Of a stretch of DNA of 64,000 bases, positions 50,642-59,687 are shown one piece after another. Position 1 is the first letter of the stretch. Every line of letters starts with the position of its first letter. The translations under genes were made by a program, and so were the position numbers. The notes under the pieces were generated by a model that was not told the origin of the DNA, made no database searches, and worked only from the letters and a program-made list of their open reading frames with translations. The stretch is from JANPLN01 sp043757265 (GTDB lineage: Bacteria > Bdellovibrionota > Bdellovibrionia > Bdellovibrionales > JAGQZY01): contig JAYUQP010000018.1 of assembly GCA_043757265.1 (NCBI GenBank), positions 1 to 64,000 on the forward strand, written 5' to 3'.

Positions 50642-51750
50642 AAATTCATTTCCTTAATCAAAGTCTGGGCAATGGTTTGAGTGGATTTGGAAAAATCAAA
50701 ATTTTCCAAATTTTTTTTCATGCTGTCTAGTTTTGTTGGATTCTGCAAAAGACTTTGAAGCAGCTGATGAAGTTCTTCTGGATTAAGATCTTTTTGCTCT
50801 AGCAAGTAAGCGCCTTGTCGATCCACAATCACCTTTGCATTCTTAAACTGATGGTTATCTGCCGCGGTTGGAAGCGGAATAAAAATAGCTGGTTTCCGGC
50901 ATGAAATCACTTCGGCTACAGTGCTCGCACCTGAGCGGCAAATTACGACATCAGCACGTTGAAGTTCCTGTGGCATATTATGAATGTACTCAACCAGCTC
51001 GATTTTTTCGGACAAAACGCCGTACTCTGTTTTCATTCGCTCATAATCGCGAGCGCCCGTTTGATGTTTGATCGAAAGCTGATCTAAGATTTCTGGATAA
51101 GTTTTTAAGTATTTTAAAAAACCGTCATTGATAGCGCGAGCACCCTGGCTGCCACCAAAAACCAACAATCGAGGGCGACCGCCCTGCGCCGCCGTTGAGT
51201 TTGCAGGGCCACTCAAGTTTTCATTGCTCTGAAAAAATTCCGCACGCACCGGCATCCCAGCTTCGATGATATTGGCCGAAGCCAAAAACTTTTTTGCCTC
51301 AGCAAATACAATAAAATTTGTATCCACCCATCGGGCTAGCCACCGGTTTGTAAGCCCAGGATAGGCGTTTGCTTCCCAGAGCGCGGTTTTAGCCCCTAAG
51401 AGTTTCGCAATCGCAATGAAGGGACCCGAAGCAAATCCACCCACTCCCAGTACCAATTGCGGACGAATTTTTAAAAAGATCCAAGCGGCATGGAATAGCG
51501 AAAACGGCATCTGAAAGGTTGTTTTCAGTTGTTGCCACCGCCCTACTGAGGAGTGCAGTCGGCCGATCTGAATCAAATGAAATGGATACGAGTATTGCGC
51601 CCATATTTTTTCTTCGAGGCCACCTTGCGCTCCTACAAAATGAATTTGCAATTGAGGGTTTTGTTTTAGGAGAGCTTGCGCGATAGCGAGACCGGGATAA
51701 ATATGGCCTCCAGTACCGCCACCTGTAATTACAATGGTTTGCGTACTCAT
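50638..51750 (-). CDS. murG: UDP-GlcNAc:undecaprenyl-PP-MurNAc-pentapeptide transferase
   Basis: MurG adds GlcNAc to lipid I on the cytosolic face, making lipid II. The 370-residue GT-B enzyme has TGGGTGGHIYPGLAIA near the N-terminus, VLGVGGFASGP, the second domain motif VFGGSQGARAIN and the donor-site segment CRSGASTVAEVISCRKPAIFIP (given in parts). I chose the second ATG (51750) because AAGGAGG lies 7 nt before it, while the first ATG touches that site. The gene lies about 50 nt downstream of ftsW and overlaps murC by 4 nt. Confidence 0.96.
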   Translation of the reverse strand: MSTQTIVITGGGTGGHIYPGLAIAQALLKQNPQLQIHFVGAQGGLEEKIWAQYSYPFHLIQIGRLHSSVGRWQQLKTTFQMPFSLFHAAWIFLKIRPQLVLGVGGFASGPFIAIAKLLGAKTALWEANAYPGLTNRWLARWVDTNFIVFAEAKKFLASANIIEAGMPVRAEFFQSNENLSGPANSTAAQGGRPRLLVFGGSQGARAINDGFLKYLKTYPEILDQLSIKHQTGARDYERMKTEYGVLSEKIELVEYIHNMPQELQRADVVICRSGASTVAEVISCRKPAIFIPLPTAADNHQFKNAKVIVDRQGAYLLEQKDLNPEELHQLLQSLLQNPTKLDSMKKNLENFDFSKSTQTIAQTLIKEMNL

Positions 51751-51802
51751 TGTCATTCCTCCTTGAATAGAATCAGGAATAAGCGATTGAGATGAACTTT
51801 TA

Positions 51803-52915
51803 TTAACTACGACACTGCCGTTGGATGTTCAATAAGATTCCAAAAAGGACACACGACATTACCAAGGAAGCACCTCCATAACTGAGGAATGGAAGGGTAA
51901 GGCCCTTCGTTGGCAACAGTCCTAAAACCACGCCTGTGTTGATCATTACCGAGTAGGCAAAACACACAACAAGGCCGAGCGAAAGCACTTTAAAAAAAAG
52001 AGAGTCCACCCGATGCGCAATTTGCAAACCGCGAACAACTAAGTATCCATAGGCGAGCATGAGTGTAAAAAAACCTAAAAAACCCAACTCTTCGCCAAGC
52101 ACTGCTAATGTAAAATCGGTGTGTGCTTCGGGTAAAAAGAACAGTTTTCCCTGACCATCTCCCAAGCCGGTTCCCAAAAGCCCGCCTGAGTTAAAGGTGA
52201 GCATACTTTGAATCACCTGAAAACCTTTTCCGTTGGGATCTTGCCACGGATCGATAAAGGTCATCAATCGCGCTTTACGGTAAGGCACACTCATTACGAG
52301 GAAGTAGAACAAGGGCATTGCAAGCACGGTGGCCGCAGCTAAGTATTTCCACGGAAAACCAAAAACAAAAATCACTGTGGCAATAACCAAAATGCACATG
52401 GTGAACGAACCAAAATCAGGCTGCCGCATAAAAATCACTAGAGGCAGAATAATTGTTAATGCGCGCACGACCCATTTCCAGCGCCCGAGTCTCTCTTGGT
52501 CATAAGCAAAAAAAATCGCTAACAAAAATGGTAATGCCACTTTATAAATTTCGCAGGGTTCGATCCGCACACCCATCAATCCAGGAAGCCAGCGCGTAGA
52601 TCCGCCGACTCTTATGCCGATGCCAGGAACGATTGTTAAAAAAAGGGCGATGATAGCTAAAGGTGCAAGGTAAATACCGAGCACTTCAATCCAGCGGCTA
52701 GGCGCGCGCCATAAACCAATGAGCGTTACGAACCCGAGCAGTGCAAAAACAACTTGGCGCTTAAAAAAATAAAGACCGTCACCAAACTTTTCGTGCGCAA
52801 AGATAAAGCTTGAGGAATACACTTGGATCAAACCGAAAACGATGAGCGCAAAAACAACGAGCAGCACTTCTTGTGATTTGTCTTTCAACATTTTGTCATT
52901 GTCCCACGCTCTCAT
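51803..52915 (-). CDS. ftsW: Lipid II polymerase FtsW (SEDS family)
   Basis: FtsW is the septal SEDS glycosyltransferase that polymerises lipid II with its partner FtsI. The 370-residue protein has about ten membrane helices. The large loop carries GTGLGDGQGKLFFLPEAHTDF (in parts), with the catalytic region IHE/AHTDFTLAVLGEELG, and the end has GLLPTKGLTLPFLSYGG. The annotated ATG at 52915 is the longest start; an ATG at 52891 is also plausible, and neither has a good Shine-Dalgarno sequence. No ftsI gene is found in this window. It directly follows an SGNH lipoprotein gene. Confidence 0.94.
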   Translation of the reverse strand: MRAWDNDKMLKDKSQEVLLVVFALIVFGLIQVYSSSFIFAHEKFGDGLYFFKRQVVFALLGFVTLIGLWRAPSRWIEVLGIYLAPLAIIALFLTIVPGIGIRVGGSTRWLPGLMGVRIEPCEIYKVALPFLLAIFFAYDQERLGRWKWVVRALTIILPLVIFMRQPDFGSFTMCILVIATVIFVFGFPWKYLAAATVLAMPLFYFLVMSVPYRKARLMTFIDPWQDPNGKGFQVIQSMLTFNSGGLLGTGLGDGQGKLFFLPEAHTDFTLAVLGEELGFLGFFTLMLAYGYLVVRGLQIAHRVDSLFFKVLSLGLVVCFAYSVMINTGVVLGLLPTKGLTLPFLSYGGASLVMSCVLFGILLNIQRQCRS

Positions 52916-52922
52916 TGAGGCT

Positions 52923-52947
52923 GTCTAGAGAGAGTATCTCCCTAGAC
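52923..52947. terminator. Interrupted palindrome between SGNH gene and ftsW
   Basis: GTCTAG-AG-AGA-GTA-TCT-CC-CTAGAC is an imperfect palindrome 17 nt after the SGNH gene stop and 8 nt before the ftsW ATG. It could be a weak terminator or an operator; there is no T-run. Confidence 0.35.
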
Positions 52948-52964
52948 CAAAGCCCATGAGCACA

Positions 52965-53624
52965 CTATGGATAGTGCGCTGAAACTGCACGAACAATGCG
53001 ATCACACATGATCTCATAGCCGTCATCGTTTGGATGAAACTGATCAGCCATTTTAGAGGCGTCATTCCACAACCCATCCATCCCATTAACAATGATGGCT
53101 CCATTTTCCCGGGCTACTTGCGCCATATCTTGCAGTCGCTTTGCAGCGGCCGGATCGTATGGCGGGTTAAGAGCTAAATATACAACAACAGCCCCGGCTG
53201 TTTGAAATTGAAGAATAATGCGCTTGAGTTCGCGAACACTCTTGTCCGCAGGATAGGAACCGGGAGTGTAATACTCAGAAATCGCGTCGTTTCCACCGGT
53301 GCTGATAAAGGCAAGTTTAGGCGGTCGGTTGAGATAAAAAGGAACGTTGTCGACAAGCTCGTCTGTTTTTAATCCTGGGATTCCATAACTCGAAACCGTC
53401 GCACCAGAAAACTCGTTTTCCAAACACGCAGCGGGCGTGTAAACAAAATCTACGGATCCTGATCCATGGGCCAAACTATCGCCCATCACATGAATTCTAC
53501 CCGCTCCAGGCTTTGAGTTTGTTATTTTTGGCCCCGTGTCCGTGGCGGCGTCTTCCGAGCTTGAACACCCGGCAATTAGAGATGCAAACACTAGCGAATA
53601 AAAAAGATTATTTATAATTTTCAT
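52965..53624 (-). CDS. SGNH/GDSL hydrolase lipoprotein
   Basis: The 219-residue product has a lipobox signal peptide (LIAGC, Cys20) and a GDSL-type esterase domain. The nucleophile is Ser50 in VMGDSLAHG, the oxyanion residues are Gly81 and Asn112 (STGGNDAI, block III), and the Asp194/His197 pair is in DQFHPND. This family covers lysophospholipases such as TesA and acetyl-xylan or peptidoglycan O-acetyl esterases. Its place between murD and ftsW on the same strand raises the idea of a cell-wall or outer-membrane lipid substrate; that is inference. Its short Ser/Thr linker (21-40) tethers the domain to the membrane. Confidence 0.88.
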   Translation of the reverse strand: MKIINNLFYSLVFASLIAGCSSSEDAATDTGPKITNSKPGAGRIHVMGDSLAHGSGSVDFVYTPAACLENEFSGATVSSYGIPGLKTDELVDNVPFYLNRPPKLAFISTGGNDAISEYYTPGSYPADKSVRELKRIILQFQTAGAVVVYLALNPPYDPAAAKRLQDMAQVARENGAIIVNGMDGLWNDASKMADQFHPNDDGYEIMCDRIVRAVSAHYP

Positions 53625-53788
53625 GATTCTCCCCCTTTAGAAAATTAAAGGGAGCATAGCAGTGACGTTTTAATTTAAAAGTCGCAGCGCAAAATTCACC
53701 TATCCAAGTCTAGTAGAGGCAAAAAGATGAGGGACTTATTGGAACCGGACTTGTGGCGATTGGACTCGCGAAGAATACTGGAAGGAGC

Positions 53789-55177
53789 ATGACGATATTT
53801 TTTATTTTCATTCTCTCACTATCTTCTTACGCTCAGCAACCCGCCCCTGCAGCTTTTGACTGTCGCCAGGGAATGGTGGAATTTGGTGGCGCTCCCAATC
53901 GGGGAGTTGCCAATCGACAACCCCTTTGCACTCAAGATCCAGGGCGAATGGTGGCTGAACTCAAACAAGCAATCACGCAGTACCTTTGCCTTTACCACGC
54001 GGATCTTGAGTGTTTACAGAAAAACCAGGCTTTTTTGGCATCAAGAAGAAACCAACAGGGCAACTTTGCACAGGACTTTGAAAGAATGGTCGGCAGTCAG
54101 TATTTGAACTCTTGGCTGCGAAATTCGAACAATCACTACTACCATCCGGGTCTTGCTTCCGAATCATCTCTCTTTCCCGACGAAACCCAGCAAAACAGTG
54201 GGATCACCACGGATGTGGTGCAAATCCTCGCGAACTTTGTCCCTGGCGGCGTGGCAAGACTCGCTAGCATTGGCACATCCGTTTTTGGAACTTTTCAAAC
54301 CATGGGACGTTCGTCCACGGGTACCGATCCGGGCAACGACTGCACAATTCCCAGAAACAGGTTTATCAATGCGCAGCCCGTACCCGACTCACGGGGTTCA
54401 GCAAGTAAGATTTGCTCCCCAAGCTATAACTTCAATTCCAATCCTGTTGCAGACTTTCTCAAGCAGGATCCGCAACTCCAAGCAACGGGTTTGGTTTGCG
54501 CGGATGTTTGCCTCTACTATGCCCAACTTCTTAGCCATATGAATCTTGCCAATTTGCAGATCCTTGGAAGCGTGATGCCTATTTTCAGTCAACGCCCCCA
54601 GTGCCTTGCGGGGGGCAGAGCAAGTTTCAGTTTCTGCGCCATGAGAGAAAGCTTAGGAGGGTTTAGCGGAGACGTGAACTGGAACTGCCTGGACAACCGA
54701 GGCCAGCATATTTCGCACACAGGCCGCATGGTGCTTCCTCTCGAATGGAGTGTCACAACCGATCTGATCGCCCGAAGCGAAGTTCAAGCCACTGTGAGCC
54801 CCACCTACAATCTGGATTCAGATAGAGTCACCATGCGAGTGCCCACTATTCCCCGCATGCGAGCCGGAGCAAGCCCCCCTGCCGCCGTGGCTGCACCCAT
54901 CGGTGGGCTTGCATCATACGAGACCCGTGAAGGAATCACGCTTCGCGATGCCTTCCACCGCACTCAATATGCCATTGGTAGCGGGCCACAGGTACCACTT
55001 TTATCGCTGCGCGGTGACCCTGCTCTTCGAGGAATGGGTATTGCTTCCGCCGTTGTTTCGGGTTGTTGCTCTGTGCCCGAGCCAAATCGCGAACAATGTT
55101 TACGAGCTCTGCCCACCACCGAAATGTATCGCCCGCGGGACCGCAACGAAGAAACAGCAATCCCTACAAATAATTAA
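53789..55177 (+). CDS. Large Cys-rich exported protein of unknown function
   Basis: The 462-residue product begins at the ATG at 53789, which has GGAAGGAG 4 nt upstream; an earlier in-frame TTG at 53753 has none. Residues 1-16 form a signal peptide (MTIFFIFILSLSSYAQ). The mature part has about 17 cysteines, mostly in separate loops (DC, LC, YLCLYH, LEC, DDC-like, CC near the C-terminus), suggesting several disulfides. I see no catalytic motif. It is on the strand opposite to the surrounding mur genes and its stop overlaps the stop of the convergent small exported protein by 4 nt. Confidence 0.78.
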   Translation: MTIFFIFILSLSSYAQQPAPAAFDCRQGMVEFGGAPNRGVANRQPLCTQDPGRMVAELKQAITQYLCLYHADLECLQKNQAFLASRRNQQGNFAQDFERMVGSQYLNSWLRNSNNHYYHPGLASESSLFPDETQQNSGITTDVVQILANFVPGGVARLASIGTSVFGTFQTMGRSSTGTDPGNDCTIPRNRFINAQPVPDSRGSASKICSPSYNFNSNPVADFLKQDPQLQATGLVCADVCLYYAQLLSHMNLANLQILGSVMPIFSQRPQCLAGGRASFSFCAMRESLGGFSGDVNWNCLDNRGQHISHTGRMVLPLEWSVTTDLIARSEVQATVSPTYNLDSDRVTMRVPTIPRMRAGASPPAAVAAPIGGLASYETREGITLRDAFHRTQYAIGSGPQVPLLSLRGDPALRGMGIASAVVSGCCSVPEPNREQCLRALPTTEMYRPRDRNEETAIPTNN

Positions 55178-55554
55178 AAGTTGAAGCCTTGGTACTCGCA
55201 ATCCGCCTTCAGATCTACAAGACGCTCTTGAGAAATTTCGCTGCACTCTTGTATCGAAGACAAAATTACTTCTACGAGCGTGCAATAATCGGCCTTTTCC
55301 TGGTAAGGCGGCGGATACCAGCTTGTATCTTGGAGGTTAGTTCGAATGATATAACGGAGCTGCAAAAAATTTTCTGCTCGTGAAGGAGTGAGCCGGTGGG
55401 GCTCAATGAATCTTTCCACGTTTTCATTGTCTAAACAGATAAGATCTGTAAGAAACTCCGCTTCGACTTCCAAGCCATTGGTAAGAAGTACGCGATCGGC
55501 AAAGACGACCGAAGTGGTAAAAGACAATATAAGAAACAGAGCGAAAAGCTTCAT
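55174..55554 (-). CDS. Small exported protein of unknown function
   Basis: The 126-residue product has a signal peptide ending near residue 19 (VFA). The mature chain begins with two beta strands (DRVLLTNGLEVEAEFL) and has four cysteines (LIC, DYC, EC, DC), consistent with two disulfides. No domain is recognised. The stop overlaps the convergent 53789-55177 gene by 4 nt. It probably has its own promoter in the 186 nt between it and murD's stop. Confidence 0.72.
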   Translation of the reverse strand: MKLFALFLILSFTTSVVFADRVLLTNGLEVEAEFLTDLICLDNENVERFIEPHRLTPSRAENFLQLRYIIRTNLQDTSWYPPPYQEKADYCTLVEVILSSIQECSEISQERLVDLKADCEYQGFNF

Positions 55555-55740
55555 ACAAACCTCTTTGCCTCACTCTTATAGTAAAGAACTGCCCGTTAAT
55601 CCTGCTATTTATATGCCCGTGAAAAATCACCACTACTGTTGATGTTTTGATCAGTATTTACGTAGCACCCTACCGTTAAATCGATAGGCAAGCTGGCTTT
55701 CGCTTTAGCGCTGGAGCTCGCGTCTTACTCGCTCCTCAGC

Positions 55741-57129
55741 TTACTTAAAACTAGTTACGATGTCTTTGTAGTAGTTTCCGCGCTCAACATAGCTATCAAA
55801 CATATCGAAGCTTGAGCAACCTGGTGAAAGCAGAACTGTGTCGCCGATGCGCGACTTTTGATAAGCAATTAACACAGCTTCCTCGAACGTGCCGATCAAA
55901 TAGGTTTCGCAGTAGTCGCCGATATCACGGTTGATGCGCTCTTTAGCCTCGCCCACAAGGATCAGTGACTTTACTTTTTTACGGACCATGTCGCGCAAAG
56001 ATTCATAACTTAGGTTGGTGTCTTTTCCACCCATAATTAAGATAACGTTTTCTTCGAACGCATCTAGTGCGCGTTTGACGGCGTGCACGTTGGTGGCTTT
56101 GGAGTCGTTAAAGAACTCCACTCCGCCCACGCGTCGAATATATTCGAGACGGTGTGGAATGCCTTTGAAGCTGTTAATCACACTGACGATGGCTTCGCTA
56201 GTAGCGCCATGCTCACGAGCTGCGAGGATCGCTGCCATCATATTTTCTACAGAGTGCTTTCCACGGGCGCGCATGCCTTTGATACTTAGGGATTCGATGT
56301 CAGGGCCTGTGCGCACACGGAGCTCGTCTGCGATGTTCACGATCCCGCCGATGTTCATGATCTGCGGTTCAAGAGCGGCTTTGCGAGAGAAATAAAAAAT
56401 TCGACCGCGTTGAACCGCTGGATCCCGCGCTAGCTCAATCACCGCGTTGTCGTCGGCATTAAGAATGCTGGTCGTCGTGGGGTTGGTGTTTGCAAAAATG
56501 CGCCTTTTTGCATTGATGTAATCTTCCATGGACTTGTAACGATCCAAATGATTTTCGGCCAGGTTTGTAAATACCACATTTTTCGGATTAAATTTTTCGC
56601 AATGTTCGAGTTGAAAACTCGAAACTTCGAGAACTAAGACTTGCGCTTTCTTTCCAGAAGCAACGTACTCGATCACCGGAGCCCCATAGTTGCCACCAAT
56701 CCACGCATCAATACCCGACTCTTTTAACATTTTGTGCATAAGATAGGTCGTTGTGGTTTTGCCGTTAGTTCCAGTGATCGCAATGACGGGTTCTTTGATA
56801 AACCAGTTTGCAAATTCGAATTCGCCGGTGACCTTTACGCCATTATGGCGAGCATAATCAAAGATTTTTAGCTGCGGAGAAACTCCTGGGCTTAGAATAA
56901 TTAGATCTTGCTCGATGAATTTTTTTGGCGTGTGGCCGCCCAAGTCGTATTCCAACTGAAGGCTTTCGATCTGCTCTAACGAATTCGATAACTCAGCTTT
57001 TGATTTGTGATCCGACACCGTCACCTTGGCGCCTTTTTCCACAAGGAAGCGCACTAACGCCACTCCTGATTTTGCCAGGCCAATCACCATGATTTTTTTA
57101 TCTTTTAACTCAGAAACTTCGCTAAACAT
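55741..57129 (-). CDS. murD: UDP-N-acetylmuramoylalanine--D-glutamate ligase
   Basis: MurD adds D-glutamate to UDP-MurNAc-L-Ala. The 462-residue enzyme shows the N-terminal IMVIGLAKSGVALVRFL, the P-loop ITGTNGKTTTTYLM, the segment NLAENHLDRY and C-terminal FNDSKATNVHAVKRAL and LSPGCSSFDMFDSYVERG. The start lies 3 nt after the mraY stop. Beyond its stop, an 80-nt region holds short imperfect stems that could end transcription; the next gene in the usual order, ftsW, is 2.8 kb away behind three inserted genes. Confidence 0.96.
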   Translation of the reverse strand: MFSEVSELKDKKIMVIGLAKSGVALVRFLVEKGAKVTVSDHKSKAELSNSLEQIESLQLEYDLGGHTPKKFIEQDLIILSPGVSPQLKIFDYARHNGVKVTGEFEFANWFIKEPVIAITGTNGKTTTTYLMHKMLKESGIDAWIGGNYGAPVIEYVASGKKAQVLVLEVSSFQLEHCEKFNPKNVVFTNLAENHLDRYKSMEDYINAKRRIFANTNPTTTSILNADDNAVIELARDPAVQRGRIFYFSRKAALEPQIMNIGGIVNIADELRVRTGPDIESLSIKGMRARGKHSVENMMAAILAAREHGATSEAIVSVINSFKGIPHRLEYIRRVGGVEFFNDSKATNVHAVKRALDAFEENVILIMGGKDTNLSYESLRDMVRKKVKSLILVGEAKERINRDIGDYCETYLIGTFEEAVLIAYQKSRIGDTVLLSPGCSSFDMFDSYVERGNYYKDIVTSFK

Positions 57130-57132
57130 TTT

Positions 57133-58209
57133 TTACCTCAATTTTAATGTACTTAAACACAATACAGCCAATAGAATCGCGACAATCCAAAATCGCGCGA
57201 TGATTTTTGTTTCATCAAGACCTTTTAATTCAAAATGATGATGGATCGGCGCCATCCGAAACACCCGTTTGCCAGTGAGTTTAAAAGACGCCACCTGCAT
57301 AATCACCGACACCGCTTCGACCACGAACACGCCACCGAGTACCACGAGTAAAAGCTCGTTGTGAGTGAACACTGCCATGACTCCTAAAAACCCACCAATG
57401 CTTAAACTTCCCACGTCTCCCATGAACACCTGCGCCGGGTACGCGTTAAACCACAAAAAACCCAGTCCTGCAGCCATCATCATCGCCGCAATGGGTGTGA
57501 GTTCAGCCGCTTGCTGAATAAATGGAATTTGCAAATAATGCGCAATTTGCGAATGGCCAGAAACATAGGCAAAAATTGCGAGGGTTCCAGCCGCGATGAT
57601 CACCGGCACAATGGCAAGACCATCTAAACCGTCAGTGAGATTTACCGCATTGGCGGCGCCCACGATAACGGTTGCGCCGAAAAAAATGTAATACCAACCC
57701 AGGTCGATCTGCAGTCCTTTAAAAAAGGGAATGGGAACGATTGTGGAGAATTGAAAGTACTGAATCAAAACTGCAAGCACTGCACCTGCCAGAGCGTATT
57801 CTAAACCTAGTCGCACTTTTCCTGGAAGACCTTTGCTGTTTTTTTTGCTGATTTTTAAATAATCATCGATGTAGCCCACAAGTCCAAATCCCAAAGTAAC
57901 CACTAGCGTTCCAATCACGAGCGGATTTGTAAGATCCAGCCAAAGCAATGAAGGGATTATAAGACTTAAAAGAATAAGGCCGCCACCCATTGTTGGTGTT
58001 CCCGCTTTTCTTTGATGTGACTGAGGTCCATCGTTTCGAATCGACTGACCCATCTGCAAACGTTGCATGCTTTGAATAAAATAGGGGCCCCATAGCAAAC
58101 ACAAAAAGAAGGACGAGAAAAAAGCAATAAACGCACGGAATGTGATGTAGCGAAAAATATTAAAAAAAGAAATTTGATCTGATAAAGAATAAAGCCACTG
58201 GTAAAGCAT
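57133..58209 (-). CDS. mraY: Phospho-MurNAc-pentapeptide translocase
   Basis: MraY transfers phospho-MurNAc-pentapeptide to undecaprenyl phosphate, forming lipid I at the inner membrane. The 358-residue protein has about ten membrane helices, the motif GPQSHQRKAGTPTMGG, the catalytic Asp segments IDDYLKI and NLTDGLDGLA, and FMGDVGSLSIGG plus APIHHHFE near the end. All catalytic residues I know for the family are visible. It is 8 nt from murF and 3 nt from murD. Confidence 0.97.
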   Translation of the reverse strand: MLYQWLYSLSDQISFFNIFRYITFRAFIAFFSSFFLCLLWGPYFIQSMQRLQMGQSIRNDGPQSHQRKAGTPTMGGGLILLSLIIPSLLWLDLTNPLVIGTLVVTLGFGLVGYIDDYLKISKKNSKGLPGKVRLGLEYALAGAVLAVLIQYFQFSTIVPIPFFKGLQIDLGWYYIFFGATVIVGAANAVNLTDGLDGLAIVPVIIAAGTLAIFAYVSGHSQIAHYLQIPFIQQAAELTPIAAMMMAAGLGFLWFNAYPAQVFMGDVGSLSIGGFLGVMAVFTHNELLLVVLGGVFVVEAVSVIMQVASFKLTGKRVFRMAPIHHHFELKGLDETKIIARFWIVAILLAVLCLSTLKLR

Positions 58210-58217
58210 GTTTTGTC

Positions 58218-59687
58218 TTACTTTGTTGTAAAATTTTTGGGCCCAAGACCAACAAGCACTTTCTCAAGCGCGCCGCCTCGCGATCCCTTTATAACCACCA
58301 AAGTTTTATTATTTAGCATACTTTTTAATTTCAAAGCAAGAGAATCTTCGTAACTATCCGATATGAATAGATTTTTACCGCTTTTTGCAGCCTCAAATCC
58401 AGCCTTAAAATGAGCTTGCGACGCGCCGGCAAAGTAGCACTCGTGGATGGGGGAGGATGCGATGTTTTTTCCAAGTTCAAAATGCTCGGCCGATGCCTGC
58501 TCACCGAGTTCGCGCATCTCACTAAAAATGCCAATCATTTTTTGATCGGCTTTGGCCACTGATGGAAGATTGCTAATCAGCGCTGCAAAACTATCGGGAT
58601 TGGCATTGTAGGCATCAAACAGAGCCTGTGCCCCCGAATGCAACATCACCCATTGGTTTCGCCCCCAGCCGGTTTGACATTTTTCAAGTTGGGAAAAAAT
58701 GACCTCAACTTTTACGTCTGCAAGCAGAGCCAAACTGCTCGCCGTCATCAGGTTGAGCACATTCTGTGCGCCGAACAACGGAATCATCAAAGTTTGTTCG
58801 TAATTATAAAGGCGGCAGTGAATTTTCAATCCGCCGACTTCACTTGAAAAAAGTCTAAACTCCACATCGGATTCTGCTGTTCCAAATGTGATCGTGCGTG
58901 AAAAATTATCTTTAAGCCTTGCGTGCATGTCAGCTGTGCGTGGGTCGGCTAAATTAAACGCCGCCTTCGTCGATTTTGGAAGATCTTGATAGATCTCCTC
59001 TTTGGCTTTAGCGATTCCCTCAACAGTGCCAAAATGTTCGATGTGGGCGCGCCCCACATTATTCACCACAACGATATTTGGCTGCGCAATTCGGCATAGA
59101 TCTGTTATCTCGCCCGCATGATTCATTCCCATTTCGAGCATGGCGACTTCATGTTCGGGGTTTAACTTTAAAAGCGTAAGCGGCAATCCCCAATGGTTAT
59201 TAAAACTGCCCTCATTTTTGAGCGTGCAGAACTGTCCCTCAAGCAATGTTGTTGCGAAATCTTTCACTGTGGTCTTCCCATTACTGCCAGTCACCGCAAT
59301 CACCGTTTTGCCCCACTTCTCACGCCAAAACTGTGCGAGATTCTGTAAAGCCTTCAACGTGTCATCGACTTGGATCCACGTGGTCTTTGTTAAAAGTGGC
59401 GCATCGTCTACCGTCCATTCGTGAGAAATGATGGCGCTAGCTCCATTTTCCACAGCTTGCATTATGTACTGGTGTCCATCATGGGTATCGCCTTTTAGCG
59501 CGATAAAAATTTTACCTCGCACATCTTTGCGCGAATCAGTAACAATCTCGGAAAATTCATTTCCATGCTGACTTCGAAGTTTTCCACCAGTGCCACGAAC
59601 TAAGTCGTCAGTACTCAACCCGACACTCAACCCGACACTCAACTCGCTACTCAATCCAAGACCCATTCCGCCACTCGACCCATTCAT
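58218..59687 (-). CDS. murF: UDP-MurNAc-tripeptide--D-alanyl-D-alanine ligase
   Basis: MurF completes the pentapeptide by adding D-Ala-D-Ala. The 489-residue enzyme has the UDP-binding segment IVTDSRKDVRGKIFIALKG, the P-loop VTGSNGKTTVKDF, NNVGRAHIEHFGT and the C-terminal FDAYNANPDSF. The first 26 residues are a Gly/Ser/Leu-rich extension (MNGSSGGMGLGLSSELS and VGLSVGLS) encoded by 12-nt tandem repeats, in place of the usual short N-terminus. The ATG overlaps the murE stop (ATGA). No ddl gene in the window supplies the dipeptide. Confidence 0.95.
   Translation of the reverse strand: MNGSSGGMGLGLSSELSVGLSVGLSTDDLVRGTGGKLRSQHGNEFSEIVTDSRKDVRGKIFIALKGDTHDGHQYIMQAVENGASAIISHEWTVDDAPLLTKTTWIQVDDTLKALQNLAQFWREKWGKTVIAVTGSNGKTTVKDFATTLLEGQFCTLKNEGSFNNHWGLPLTLLKLNPEHEVAMLEMGMNHAGEITDLCRIAQPNIVVVNNVGRAHIEHFGTVEGIAKAKEEIYQDLPKSTKAAFNLADPRTADMHARLKDNFSRTITFGTAESDVEFRLFSSEVGGLKIHCRLYNYEQTLMIPLFGAQNVLNLMTASSLALLADVKVEVIFSQLEKCQTGWGRNQWVMLHSGAQALFDAYNANPDSFAALISNLPSVAKADQKMIGIFSEMRELGEQASAEHFELGKNIASSPIHECYFAGASQAHFKAGFEAAKSGKNLFISDSYEDSLALKLKSMLNNKTLVVIKGSRGGALEKVLVGLGPKNFTTK
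59612..59655. repeat. 12-nt tandem repeat in the 5' end of murF
   Basis: A 12-nt unit (GACACTCAACCC on the plus strand) occurs twice exactly and at least once more in decayed form, coding for repeated L-S-V-G in the murF extension. Whole-unit gain or loss would keep the frame. Confidence 0.7.
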
